NCBI GenBank assembly: GCA_913063055.1
Contig: CAJXZK010000025.1
Location: forward strand, 1-34,184
Source: an uncultured bacterium
Lineage (GTDB): Bacteria; Cyanobacteriota; Vampirovibrionia; Obscuribacterales; Obscuribacteraceae
Direction of reading: 5' to 3'
Length of the DNA: 34,184 nt
The notes under the pieces are model-generated. The model did no database searches and was not told the origin of the DNA. It saw only the letters and a list, made by a program, of their open reading frames with translations. The first letter of the stretch is position 1; every line of letters starts with the position of its first letter. Both the position numbers and the translations under genes were made by a program. Of the stretch, positions 23,704 through 31,397 are shown piece after piece.

Positions 23704-24594
23704 TCAGAGCTTACGTTGAAAAAAGTCTTCAATATCTTCGTGCTTAATCACTCCATCACCAGAAAGATAAAGAGAGGTTTTGTCTTTGGCTGCCTTGTAC
23801 CCTACAGGCTTGGCATAGAACTTGTTGTCTAGAGGCTGCTTGGCAAAAGCTTTCAATTCAATGATTTGAAGCCATTTATCACTGGTACCAGAAAACTTCT
23901 TCTCCCCCCACCACTTTTTAATCACACGCCGCCCCAGGCCAACAGGTAGCCCCTTCGGCACACGCCTAGAGGAGGTCGCAGTATCTGAAGAAGAAGAAGA
24001 AGAAGAAGTATTAGTCTGCAATTCATCGCCAGTGAGCCCAATCAAAGCACACCAATGTCTTTTCACGGCTGTCGGAATGGGCTGCTCATCGATATAAACC
24101 ACCTCCGCCTCACGGCGAGTTCGCTTTAACTTAGCGAAGTCGGGTGCCTTCATATCAGTTCCTGGCAAATAATTTGTATAGCGACGCAACCGCAGTTTCA
24201 TATCCGAACCAGCGAGCTGTTCAACCTCGGGTGGATCTCTAAAAACACAGCGATTCGGCCCATACTCAGCCTGCTCATCTTTGGCGTACTTTTCGAATGG
24301 CATAAGCAAATAAGTTTTATTGTCTGGATTTACCATCCAAACATTCTCTGGTTCATCAGCAAGCCAAAGAGCATAGCCCTGCTTACAGGTAACCCGCAGG
24401 CCAACCTTGCTCAAGTAAACCCTAGACTGATTGAACATATCGCCACTAAGTGACAAGACAATCATGGGCGAAACACTCGCAGCAGCGTTGGCCCTGGGCT
24501 GCTCAATGGCTGTACTGAAAAACAGCAGCACAGCACAAGAGAACGAAATAAGTGGATTCCTGTTCATCGTTGTCACCATACGGTAGACGACCAC
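23704..24594 (-). CDS. Exported protein of unknown function
   Basis: Up to 296 residues from a GTG at 24594; the start at ATG 24567 (MNRNPLISFSCAVLLFFSTA) gives a normal signal peptide with cleavage near ANAAAS. The mature protein has a beta-rich N-terminal part (VYLSKVGLRVTCKQGYALWL, NVWMVNPDNKTYLLMPFEKY) that resembles the protein at 10596-11432. A poly-Ser stretch coded by a GAA-triplet run on the plus strand (about 23987-24007) separates it from a basic C-terminal part (RRVIKKWWGEKKFSG). The function is unknown. The gene is convergent with the TonB-C/TPR gene. Confidence 0.55.
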   Translation of the reverse strand: MVVYRMVTTMNRNPLISFSCAVLLFFSTAIEQPRANAAASVSPMIVLSLSGDMFNQSRVYLSKVGLRVTCKQGYALWLADEPENVWMVNPDNKTYLLMPFEKYAKDEQAEYGPNRCVFRDPPEVEQLAGSDMKLRLRRYTNYLPGTDMKAPDFAKLKRTRREAEVVYIDEQPIPTAVKRHWCALIGLTGDELQTNTSSSSSSSDTATSSRRVPKGLPVGLGRRVIKKWWGEKKFSGTSDKWLQIIELKAFAKQPLDNKFYAKPVGYKAAKDKTSLYLSGDGVIKHEDIEDFFQRKL

Positions 24595-24761
24595 AGATTC
24601 CTAACTACTACAGTACCCCAAAAAAGTCTTACAGGGCAAGTTGAAAGAGAAAAGACAGCTTAGTGGTCTTTAATGGAAGTATCAGGAAATTTGAAACTGC
24701 TCTTTTCGCTTATCTGCCGCGTCGGAGAAGCACAGCCGCTGCCATTGGAGACAACGACTGC

Positions 24762-26309
24762 ATGCCATCGAACACAGCCATACCCTCACAACCAAAACTC
24801 TCAAAAGAACTTTCGGCAGCGGTATTACTACTGCTCGTTGCTCTACCATTGAATATTGGCGTTGCCATTGCTGCAGGTGTACCAGCCGAAATCGGTCTCT
24901 TCTCTGGCTTTATAGGCGCAGTGATAACCGGAGGTCTATCACGCTGCCCCACTCTGGTATCAGGACCAGACGCCGGCATTGGCGCTCTCGTTGCCGAGAT
25001 GTTACACAACCATGGCATAGCCGCCCTTGGGCCTATTGTTTCGATTGCCGGCTTGCTGCAACTGGCAATTGGTCTAAGCAAGCAGGCGCGCTGGTTTCGC
25101 GCAGTGTCACCGGCAGTAGTGAGCGGCATGCTAATAGGTATGGGGCTACTGATTATCTTCTCGCAATTCCACATCATGCTTGATGATGCCCCAAAAGATA
25201 CCGGCTTCGCCAACCTGCTAATGATTCCGCAGGCTTTCATTGCTGGCATTAACCACAGCGCAGCACTACTGGGCCTGGCCTCGATTTCTATTGCCTACGG
25301 CTGGTCAAAGCTAAAACTTCCAATAGCCAAAATATTGCCACCAGCTTTAGTTGCAATAGTGATTGCAGCCCTAGCAGCCGAACTGATGCACCTGGGCGTG
25401 CAAAAGGTGCAATTACCTGCCGATCTTGGCATAACCTGGCTGCACAATACACCAGACTACTTCAAGCAGTTTATCGACCCAGCAATCTGGCTCTCGGCTA
25501 TAACGCTAACGTTCGTCGTCAGCGCCCAAACCACCATAACTGTTAAAGCACTTGAGACTGCAAGTAATGGACAGGAGCGCTTCAACTACGACCGCGAGCT
25601 GATCGCCCAGGGAGCAGGCAACGCACTAAGTGGAATGATTTGCGGCCTCCCTATTGCTGGGGTACTCTTGCGCAGCTCAGCCAACAGGCAAAGCGGAGCC
25701 ACAACAAAAATTCCCAACCTGGTACACGGCTGGCTAATGCTAATAGCTGCCATTCTCTGCCCTCGCTTACTCGAATACATTCCCACCTGCGCCCTGGCTG
25801 CCATTTTGGTTTTCATTGGCGTACGCATGGTTGCCGAGATCAAAAAAACAATTGTGGACTATCCCAGGGAAGAGAAGATACTACTGACCTTGACAGTGAT
25901 TGCCATTCTCGCCACCAATCTCTTCACTGGAGTTGTAATCGGACTGGTTGTCGCCATTGCCAAAGAGCTATACAGACTCATGCATCTGAAAGCAACCTTG
26001 ATACAGCCAAATGCTCGGGGCGTATACACGCTTAAACTCTCTGGTGCCGCCACATTCGCTCACATTCCATACCTGCTTAGCTTAATGGAAGAGATAAAAG
26101 ACAAGGCAGAACTGCATGTTCACTTAGAAGAAGTGACATACCTCGACCACGCCGTACTGCAAATGTTTATGGAATGGGAAATGGAACATCGAGAAAAGCT
26201 GGTAATCGACTGGAGCACCGCTGGCAGTGCCTCATCCAAACAGCCGCAGCTAAAGAGGAGCCTAAAGCTGCCGTACCTGTTTGGCAGGTGGCCGCAAGTT
26301 AACGATTGA
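24762..26309 (+). CDS. SulP-family anion transporter with STAS domain
   Basis: An open frame reaches 24663, but ATG 24762, with GGAG eleven bases upstream and just before the conserved part, gives 515 residues, usual for the family. About ten to fourteen hydrophobic helices are seen from LSAAVLLLLVALPLNIGVAI onward, with the SulP hallmark SGPDAGIGALVAEM near the N-terminus and GLPIAGVLLRSSANRQSGATT in the second half. A C-terminal STAS domain (about 425-500; LHVHLEEVTYLDHAVLQMF) is present. SulP proteins move sulfate, bicarbonate, molybdate or other anions by proton or sodium coupling; the substrate here is not predictable. The Usp-like gene follows after 36 bp. Confidence 0.93.
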   Translation: MPSNTAIPSQPKLSKELSAAVLLLLVALPLNIGVAIAAGVPAEIGLFSGFIGAVITGGLSRCPTLVSGPDAGIGALVAEMLHNHGIAALGPIVSIAGLLQLAIGLSKQARWFRAVSPAVVSGMLIGMGLLIIFSQFHIMLDDAPKDTGFANLLMIPQAFIAGINHSAALLGLASISIAYGWSKLKLPIAKILPPALVAIVIAALAAELMHLGVQKVQLPADLGITWLHNTPDYFKQFIDPAIWLSAITLTFVVSAQTTITVKALETASNGQERFNYDRELIAQGAGNALSGMICGLPIAGVLLRSSANRQSGATTKIPNLVHGWLMLIAAILCPRLLEYIPTCALAAILVFIGVRMVAEIKKTIVDYPREEKILLTLTVIAILATNLFTGVVIGLVVAIAKELYRLMHLKATLIQPNARGVYTLKLSGAATFAHIPYLLSLMEEIKDKAELHVHLEEVTYLDHAVLQMFMEWEMEHREKLVIDWSTAGSASSKQPQLKRSLKLPYLFGRWPQVND

Positions 26310-26345
26310 CGAAGTGGACATATAAAAAGCGACTGAGGCAACTTA

Positions 26346-26882
26346 ATGAACGAAGAAAACACCAGCAACAGTAATAACAAGCGAACTGAAGGCTCTATCA
26401 GGCTTTTGGTTCCAATCAAAAGCTTCGACTATGGCGAAACTGTGCAAGACATACTATTTGCTAACAAAGACTTGCCTTTCGAGACCATAGTTTTCTTGCA
26501 CGTTATAGAAAACAATGTGCTCGACACCCCAGTCTACACCCCCATGGAAGCCATTGGCAGACTGAGCGAACAAGACCGCAAGACAAGAGAAGCGCGTGCC
26601 TTCCTCGAAGAAATAGCTTCCCGGGTAAGAAACTTTGCTAGTGCCGAAGTGCTAAGTCAAGTTATCGTGGCCGATGACATTGCCGATTGCATAATTAAAC
26701 AAGCAGAACAGTACGACTGCAACCTGGCAATTCTCTTAGCCGATACCTCGTCGTTCAACCAGGGCTGGTTCACCACCAGCGTCCTAAAAACGGTACTGAA
26801 GAAAGCGCCCCTAGACTTGCGTGTGCATGTTATCCGCCCCGCAGCCGACGAAGGCCTGTCTTTTGGCCTCAAGTTGCGTTAG
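26346..26882 (+). CDS. Universal-stress-protein-like (UspA superfamily) protein
   Basis: 178 residues with the UspA fold pattern: IRLLVPIKSFDYGETVQDIL (strand 1/helix 1), ETIVFLHVIE (strand 2), ARAFLEEIASRVRNFASAEV (long helix), QVIVADDIADCIIKQAEQYDCNLAILLADTSS (strand 4/helix/strand). The ATP-binding GxxGxxxxxxxxxGS motif is not visible, so it would be a non-nucleotide-binding member. Its frame begins 36 bp after the SulP stop. Pairing of SulP with a Usp is known in other bacteria, which supports a regulatory or stress link to transport, an inference. Confidence 0.75.
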   Translation: MNEENTSNSNNKRTEGSIRLLVPIKSFDYGETVQDILFANKDLPFETIVFLHVIENNVLDTPVYTPMEAIGRLSEQDRKTREARAFLEEIASRVRNFASAEVLSQVIVADDIADCIIKQAEQYDCNLAILLADTSSFNQGWFTTSVLKTVLKKAPLDLRVHVIRPAADEGLSFGLKLR

Positions 26883-27012
26883 AAGCGCCAGAAGTACCAA
26901 GCAGAGACCACAGCCTCGCTAGCCCGCGCGATTCAATCATACTGACAAATGTGCTATAGATACACCTGACAAAAATGAATCGAAATAGTCCGTGGAGGTT
27001 TCGGGAGCTACA

Positions 27013-27804
27013 GTGTCAGCAAAAGAAGCACCAAAAGAACAATCAAAAGCATTAACCAACCAATGGTACGCCGAATTCTTTCAAGGTATGTCGCTAGAGC
27101 TGTGGCGCAGAGCTATTCCTATCGAACAAACTGAAGAAGAAGTGGCCTTTCTACTCGAAACTCTTTCAGCACCACGAGGCAGCAAGCTACTAGACGTGCC
27201 TTGTGGCAACGGCAGACTCAGCCTGCCTCTGTCGCTAATGGAATACAAAGTAACAGCAGTGGATTTCGCTCAAACATTCATCGAGCAAGCAAAAGAATCA
27301 GCTCGGGCACACAAAACAAAAATTGACTATATCCAAGGCGACATGCGCCAACTGGCTCTGCCGCAAGAATATGACGGCGCTTTTTGCATGGGCAATAGCT
27401 TTGGCTACTTTGATCGCTCTGGCACCAACGAATTTTTACAAGCAATTGGCAAAAGCCTGAAGAGCAAAGCCCGCTTGGTGATTGACTCGGCCATGACAGC
27501 TGAATGCTTTCTCGTTAATGGCGGCGAGAAAGAATGGCTACAGGTCGGCGATATGTACATGCTCATAGAAAACCAATATAACTGCCAAAGCAGCACTGTA
27601 AAAACGACGTATACGTACATCCAAGACGGCAAGAAAGAAGTGCGGACAGCCAAGCATTGGATTTATACAGCCGGCGAACTCTGCCACATGCTAGAAGACG
27701 CAGGCTTTTCTACACTAGAATTGTTGGCATCTACTGACTTAGAAGCGCCAGAGCCATTTACTTTAGGCGCCGAGAAATTGATTTTAGTGGCCGAAAAGAA
27801 GTAA
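27013..27804 (+). CDS. SAM-dependent class I methyltransferase
   Basis: The frame is open from GTG 26992, but GTG 27013 has GGGAG five bases upstream and is preferred, giving 263 residues. The Rossmann core is clear: motif I LLDVPCGNGRLSL (about 59-71), VTAVDFAQTFIEQA as the acidic-loop strand, IDYIQGDMRQLALP as motif II, YDGAFCMGNSFGYFD as motif IV. The C-terminal half has a beta-sheet (KTTYTYIQDGKKEVRTAKHW) typical of the YcgJ/UbiE-like small-molecule methyltransferases. Substrate unknown. It is separated by about 130 bp from the Usp gene and by 88 bp from the next one. Confidence 0.9.
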   Translation: MSAKEAPKEQSKALTNQWYAEFFQGMSLELWRRAIPIEQTEEEVAFLLETLSAPRGSKLLDVPCGNGRLSLPLSLMEYKVTAVDFAQTFIEQAKESARAHKTKIDYIQGDMRQLALPQEYDGAFCMGNSFGYFDRSGTNEFLQAIGKSLKSKARLVIDSAMTAECFLVNGGEKEWLQVGDMYMLIENQYNCQSSTVKTTYTYIQDGKKEVRTAKHWIYTAGELCHMLEDAGFSTLELLASTDLEAPEPFTLGAEKLILVAEKK

Positions 27805-27892
27805 AGATCTAAACAAGACAACCCTGTAATACCTATAGGCCGCCACTGCTATACTGATTGCCCATTCGCTCAAGTTGCCCAGAGTGCTTTTG

Positions 27893-28690
27893 ATGTTTAA
27901 GGTAATCAGTACGGCAATCAGTTTTGTAATCTGCTTAACAGCGGCCTGCCCTGCGCAAGCGGCCAATGGCGGCAGCGACAAAGAGCTCAAGGTAAACACC
28001 GGAAACAAAGAATCCAGGGGAACCAAGGAAACCGCAGGAATTGCCGTTGAGAGCGTCAAAGCCGCAAGCGGTGTTATCTATCAACTATTTCCACAAGGTA
28101 AATTGGTCTTCGAATTCTGCACAACGAGACCTTCAACAGCAGATAAAGATGTCATGCTTTGCATCCCGGCAGCATTTACCCGACACGATAACAAAATTGA
28201 CGGAGTATTCATCAGCAGTGGTGTAATCGGCAACGCCGGTGCCATTAATCATGAGCTGGGTGGCGCTATGGTCATCGAGAACGGCCAGTGCAAACTACTT
28301 GCCACAAACAAAGCCACAACGCTCACACCGACATTTCTAGAATCAGTGCAAAAAGCAAAAGGCTCGCTGTTCCAGCAATTTCTAATTGTACACAACGGCA
28401 GCCCTGCTACATTTCGCGACCAGAGCAAGTTTCAGCGTCGGGCCATTGCACTGACAAAGCAAGGTACTTTTAAAATCTTTGAAAGCGACAAGCCCATTAC
28501 CTTCAGCACATTCAACAATGACCTGGCGGCCCTGGGTGTAAGCGAAGCACTATACTTCGACATGGGCGCCTGGGACGAAGGCTGGTATCGCCATGCCACC
28601 ACTGGCAGAACCATCAAAATTGGCCTGGATCGCTCCCATACCGATAGACAAAGTAACTGGCTAGTATTGAAGAAGGTGAAAAACACATGA
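27893..28690 (+). CDS. Exported NAGPA/DUF2233-like (phosphodiester glycosidase-like) protein
   Basis: Reading from ATG 27893 gives 265 residues; a TTG at 27875 is an alternative. The N-terminus MFKVISTAISFVICLTAACP ending in AQAANGG is a signal peptide. The mature domain has strands in the order of DUF2233/NAGPA proteins: GVIYQLFPQGKLVFEFCTTR, VMLCIPAAF, AMVIENGQC, QRRAIALTKQGTFKIFESDK and, near the end, LAALGVSEALYFDMGAWDEGW. The usual catalytic DGGGS-type loop is replaced by FDMGAW, so activity is doubtful. The next gene overlaps its stop codon by four bases (ATGA), so the two are translationally coupled. Confidence 0.6.
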   Translation: MFKVISTAISFVICLTAACPAQAANGGSDKELKVNTGNKESRGTKETAGIAVESVKAASGVIYQLFPQGKLVFEFCTTRPSTADKDVMLCIPAAFTRHDNKIDGVFISSGVIGNAGAINHELGGAMVIENGQCKLLATNKATTLTPTFLESVQKAKGSLFQQFLIVHNGSPATFRDQSKFQRRAIALTKQGTFKIFESDKPITFSTFNNDLAALGVSEALYFDMGAWDEGWYRHATTGRTIKIGLDRSHTDRQSNWLVLKKVKNT

Positions 28691-29850
28691 GTTCGCCAGA
28701 GAAAGCCCCACTTGAGCAAACTGCGCCAGATAACAAAAAAGAAGAGCCAAGCCTAATCGAAAAAGTGCGGCGCTATCGCTGCCCCGGTTGCGGCGCAGAC
28801 CTGCTTTTCGAGCCTAAAGATGGCGCCCTCACTTGCCAGTATTGTCAACACAAAGAGCTGATAGCCGAGAGTAAAGAAGCAATCGTCGAATGCGACTACG
28901 AGCGCTACTTAAAACTTCTGCCTGAGCAATTAATCGAACTTGCTCCTGACACCCTTGAAGTTGACTGCAAGAGCTGTGGCGCCAAAGTCACTTTCACTCC
29001 GCCTGTTACAGCAAGTCAGTGTAGTTTTTGTGGCGCCGCCTTGGTAGCCCAAGCCAAATCGCCAGACCCAATACTGGCACCAGCTGCAGTTCTTCCCTTT
29101 CGCATAGAGAAAAATGCCGCCACCGAGGCAATCAAAGAATGGATTGCCACCCGCTGGTTTGCTCCCGATGCACTAAAGCGCTTTGCAGTGCCTGGCGGCA
29201 TCTCGGGTGTGTATATTCCATTCTGGACTTACGATTCACACACAACCAGCCACTACACTGGCCAGCGTGGCAATTACTATTATGAAACCGAATACTACAC
29301 CGAGACCGATTCGAATGGTAATCAAGTTCAAGCCACTCGTGAAGTGCGCAGAACGGCTTGGTATCCAGTTGCCGGCACAGTGACACGCTGGTTTGATGAT
29401 GTTTTGATTTCGGGCACCAAGTCACTACCGGCCAAGGCACTGGCTGAGCTAGAGCCCTGGGACCTGCCAGAGCTAAAGCCTTTCGATCCAGCCTTTCTGG
29501 CTGGATACAAAGCTGAGCGCTATCAAGTAACTTTGTCTGAGGGCTTCGAGAAAGCGCAGACCGTTATGGCCCGGGTAATAGAAAATGATATTTGCTATCA
29601 GATTGGCGGGGACGAGCAGAGAATTTTTTCAGTGCAAACGCAGCATGCTGCTATTACTTTCAAGCACATTCTGCTTCCTGTCTACGTTGGCGCTTACCGC
29701 CTGCAACAGAAACTCTATCAAGTTGTAGTTAACGCCCGCACAGGAGAAGTGCAAGGCGAGCGGCCCTACAGCTGGATCAAAATTACGCTGTTTACCATCT
29801 TTGTACTTTCGCTACTCTACTCAATTTGGTGGGCAGTGCAAAAGCCTTGA
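28687..29850 (+). CDS. Double zinc-ribbon protein with C-terminal membrane segment
   Basis: 387 residues. Two zinc ribbons stand in the first 120: CPGC (32-35) with CQYC (50-53), and CKSC (93-96) with CSFC (111-114). A large beta-rich part follows (about 130-355), with PFWTYDSHTTSHYTGQRGNY and VRRTAWYPVAGTVTRWFDDV. The C-terminus ends in a membrane helix (about 366-383, ITLFTIFVLSLLYSIWW). This layout is seen in proteins often mislabelled as primosomal N'-like zinc-ribbon proteins. It has no helicase motif. It is coupled to the NAGPA-like gene by a 4-bp overlap. Function unknown. Confidence 0.75.
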   Translation: MSSPEKAPLEQTAPDNKKEEPSLIEKVRRYRCPGCGADLLFEPKDGALTCQYCQHKELIAESKEAIVECDYERYLKLLPEQLIELAPDTLEVDCKSCGAKVTFTPPVTASQCSFCGAALVAQAKSPDPILAPAAVLPFRIEKNAATEAIKEWIATRWFAPDALKRFAVPGGISGVYIPFWTYDSHTTSHYTGQRGNYYYETEYYTETDSNGNQVQATREVRRTAWYPVAGTVTRWFDDVLISGTKSLPAKALAELEPWDLPELKPFDPAFLAGYKAERYQVTLSEGFEKAQTVMARVIENDICYQIGGDEQRIFSVQTQHAAITFKHILLPVYVGAYRLQQKLYQVVVNARTGEVQGERPYSWIKITLFTIFVLSLLYSIWWAVQKP

Positions 29851-29910
29851 ACACTTAGTTGCGCATTTTCTGGCCTGTGAAAAGGCTATGTCACTGAAAC
29901 GTGGTCATTG

Positions 29911-31320
29911 CTACGAGATCAAGGGTGGTTGTATATTTGCAACAAATTTAGCCTGCAACTCATCGTATTTTGCCTGGTCTTTTGCGGCCTGCACCTTATC
30001 TCCAAGCTGCAGGTGAACTTGCGCTCTCAGTTGATAGGAATAGCGGCTATGGGAATTGTTGGTAATGGCTATGTTTAAGCAATCAAGAGCCTCGGAAGCT
30101 TGATCGTTTTTGAGATACGCATTGGCCAAACTGTACTGACTAAAGGCCTGCAACGGCTGCAACCTGGCAGCACTAAGCCCCTCATCGAGCGCTTCTTCAA
30201 GGCGTCCTAGACCTGCCAAGGCAAGACTGTGCAGAGCGCGCGAGGAGGTTGAGGTCGGACATCTTTCAATTGCCTTACTACTCGCCTCAAGCATTTTCTC
30301 CCATTCCCCCTGGCGCCAAAAAACGTACGATTGAGCGTCTCGAGCCATACTTGAGGAAGGCTGCCTCCCTGCGGTTATTTGGCATTCGGCTGTGGCTGAA
30401 TCAAGATGACCAGCATCAGCCAAAACAAAGGCTCTTAGTAAATGACAATTCTCAGCATTAGGCTCAAGAGCTATGGCCCTTGCAATAGAATCCAGGGCAA
30501 GAGCCCCTTCACTCAACTCGAAATAAGCACAAGCCTGCAAGGTAATAAATTCATACGCTAAAGGTTCTTTGTCAGTTACTTGAGCACAGAATTCCAAAAC
30601 CTCAGCATACTCATTGCGCCAACAGTGTAACTGCGCCAGGCACAGGGCATCGTATGAGCCTGGCTTGACTCTACCATTTAACTCCGCGATTAACGCCTCC
30701 GCCTCGCTCAATCGACCGGTCATCATATAGCAGCCAACAGACAATATGCGCGCCTCTGATACATACTTACCGAACCGTTGGAGGCGTTTAGTATCGTCTA
30801 GGCAGCCCTCGTAATTCTGCTGGCCCAACCTGGCGCTTGCACGATTAAGGTAGGCGTCATGCCAACTTGGTGCCAGCCCAATGGCCTGGCTAGCGTCCAT
30901 CTCTGCTTCTTCAAACTTAGATAGCTGGCACCTAACGCCAGACCTGTCTATCAAGTTTTGCACTGAAATTGGATTTAGCCTCAACGCCTTAGTCATTTCG
31001 CTCTCGGCCTCTTCAAATCTTTTGGCGCGAAACAACACATATGACTTGGCAGTTAACAGACCCTGGCTGGTTGGAAAATAAGAAAGGCCGTGATCGCAGA
31101 TTGCATTGCTGGCATCCACTCGATTACAAAATAGCAGCCGGGTTGCAGCCCAAGCCAGACACTCCGGATAAAAGAAGACGGGAAAGAAAGGCGCCATTAG
31201 AGCAATTATCATTCCGTCTCGCAGATTTAGCCAAACACAAACAATCCCAGCAGGAATAATTACCAGTGCAAAAAACAATCGCAACCGACGCTCAGCATTG
31301 ATGGAGTAAAACCGTTTCAT
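29911..31320 (-). CDS. Membrane-anchored TPR protein
   Basis: 469 residues from ATG 31320 (a GTG lies directly upstream at 31323). Two hydrophobic helices at about 15-34 and 37-58 anchor it. The rest, about 85-460, is a long array of TPRs: SYVLFRAKRFEEAESEMTKA, AYLNRASARLGQQNYEGCLD, AYFELSEGALALDSIARAIA, LAGLGRLEEALDEGLSAARL and others, roughly ten repeats. A scaffold function on the membrane is the only reasonable reading. It is transcribed after the TPR/retropepsin gene (74-bp gap), perhaps as its second gene. Confidence 0.8.
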   Translation of the reverse strand: MKRFYSINAERRLRLFFALVIIPAGIVCVWLNLRDGMIIALMAPFFPVFFYPECLAWAATRLLFCNRVDASNAICDHGLSYFPTSQGLLTAKSYVLFRAKRFEEAESEMTKALRLNPISVQNLIDRSGVRCQLSKFEEAEMDASQAIGLAPSWHDAYLNRASARLGQQNYEGCLDDTKRLQRFGKYVSEARILSVGCYMMTGRLSEAEALIAELNGRVKPGSYDALCLAQLHCWRNEYAEVLEFCAQVTDKEPLAYEFITLQACAYFELSEGALALDSIARAIALEPNAENCHLLRAFVLADAGHLDSATAECQITAGRQPSSSMARDAQSYVFWRQGEWEKMLEASSKAIERCPTSTSSRALHSLALAGLGRLEEALDEGLSAARLQPLQAFSQYSLANAYLKNDQASEALDCLNIAITNNSHSRYSYQLRAQVHLQLGDKVQAAKDQAKYDELQAKFVANIQPPLIS

Positions 31321-31397
31321 CACAGGCTAATCACCTAACCAATTCATCACAAACTGCCCAGCCGGCGAACAGGTGCGATACCCTTACTGTCTTCAAC

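Noticed and set aside
23987-24007. GAA triplet run as phase-variation site
   Set aside because: It lies in frame and changes by three bases would only alter the number of serines.
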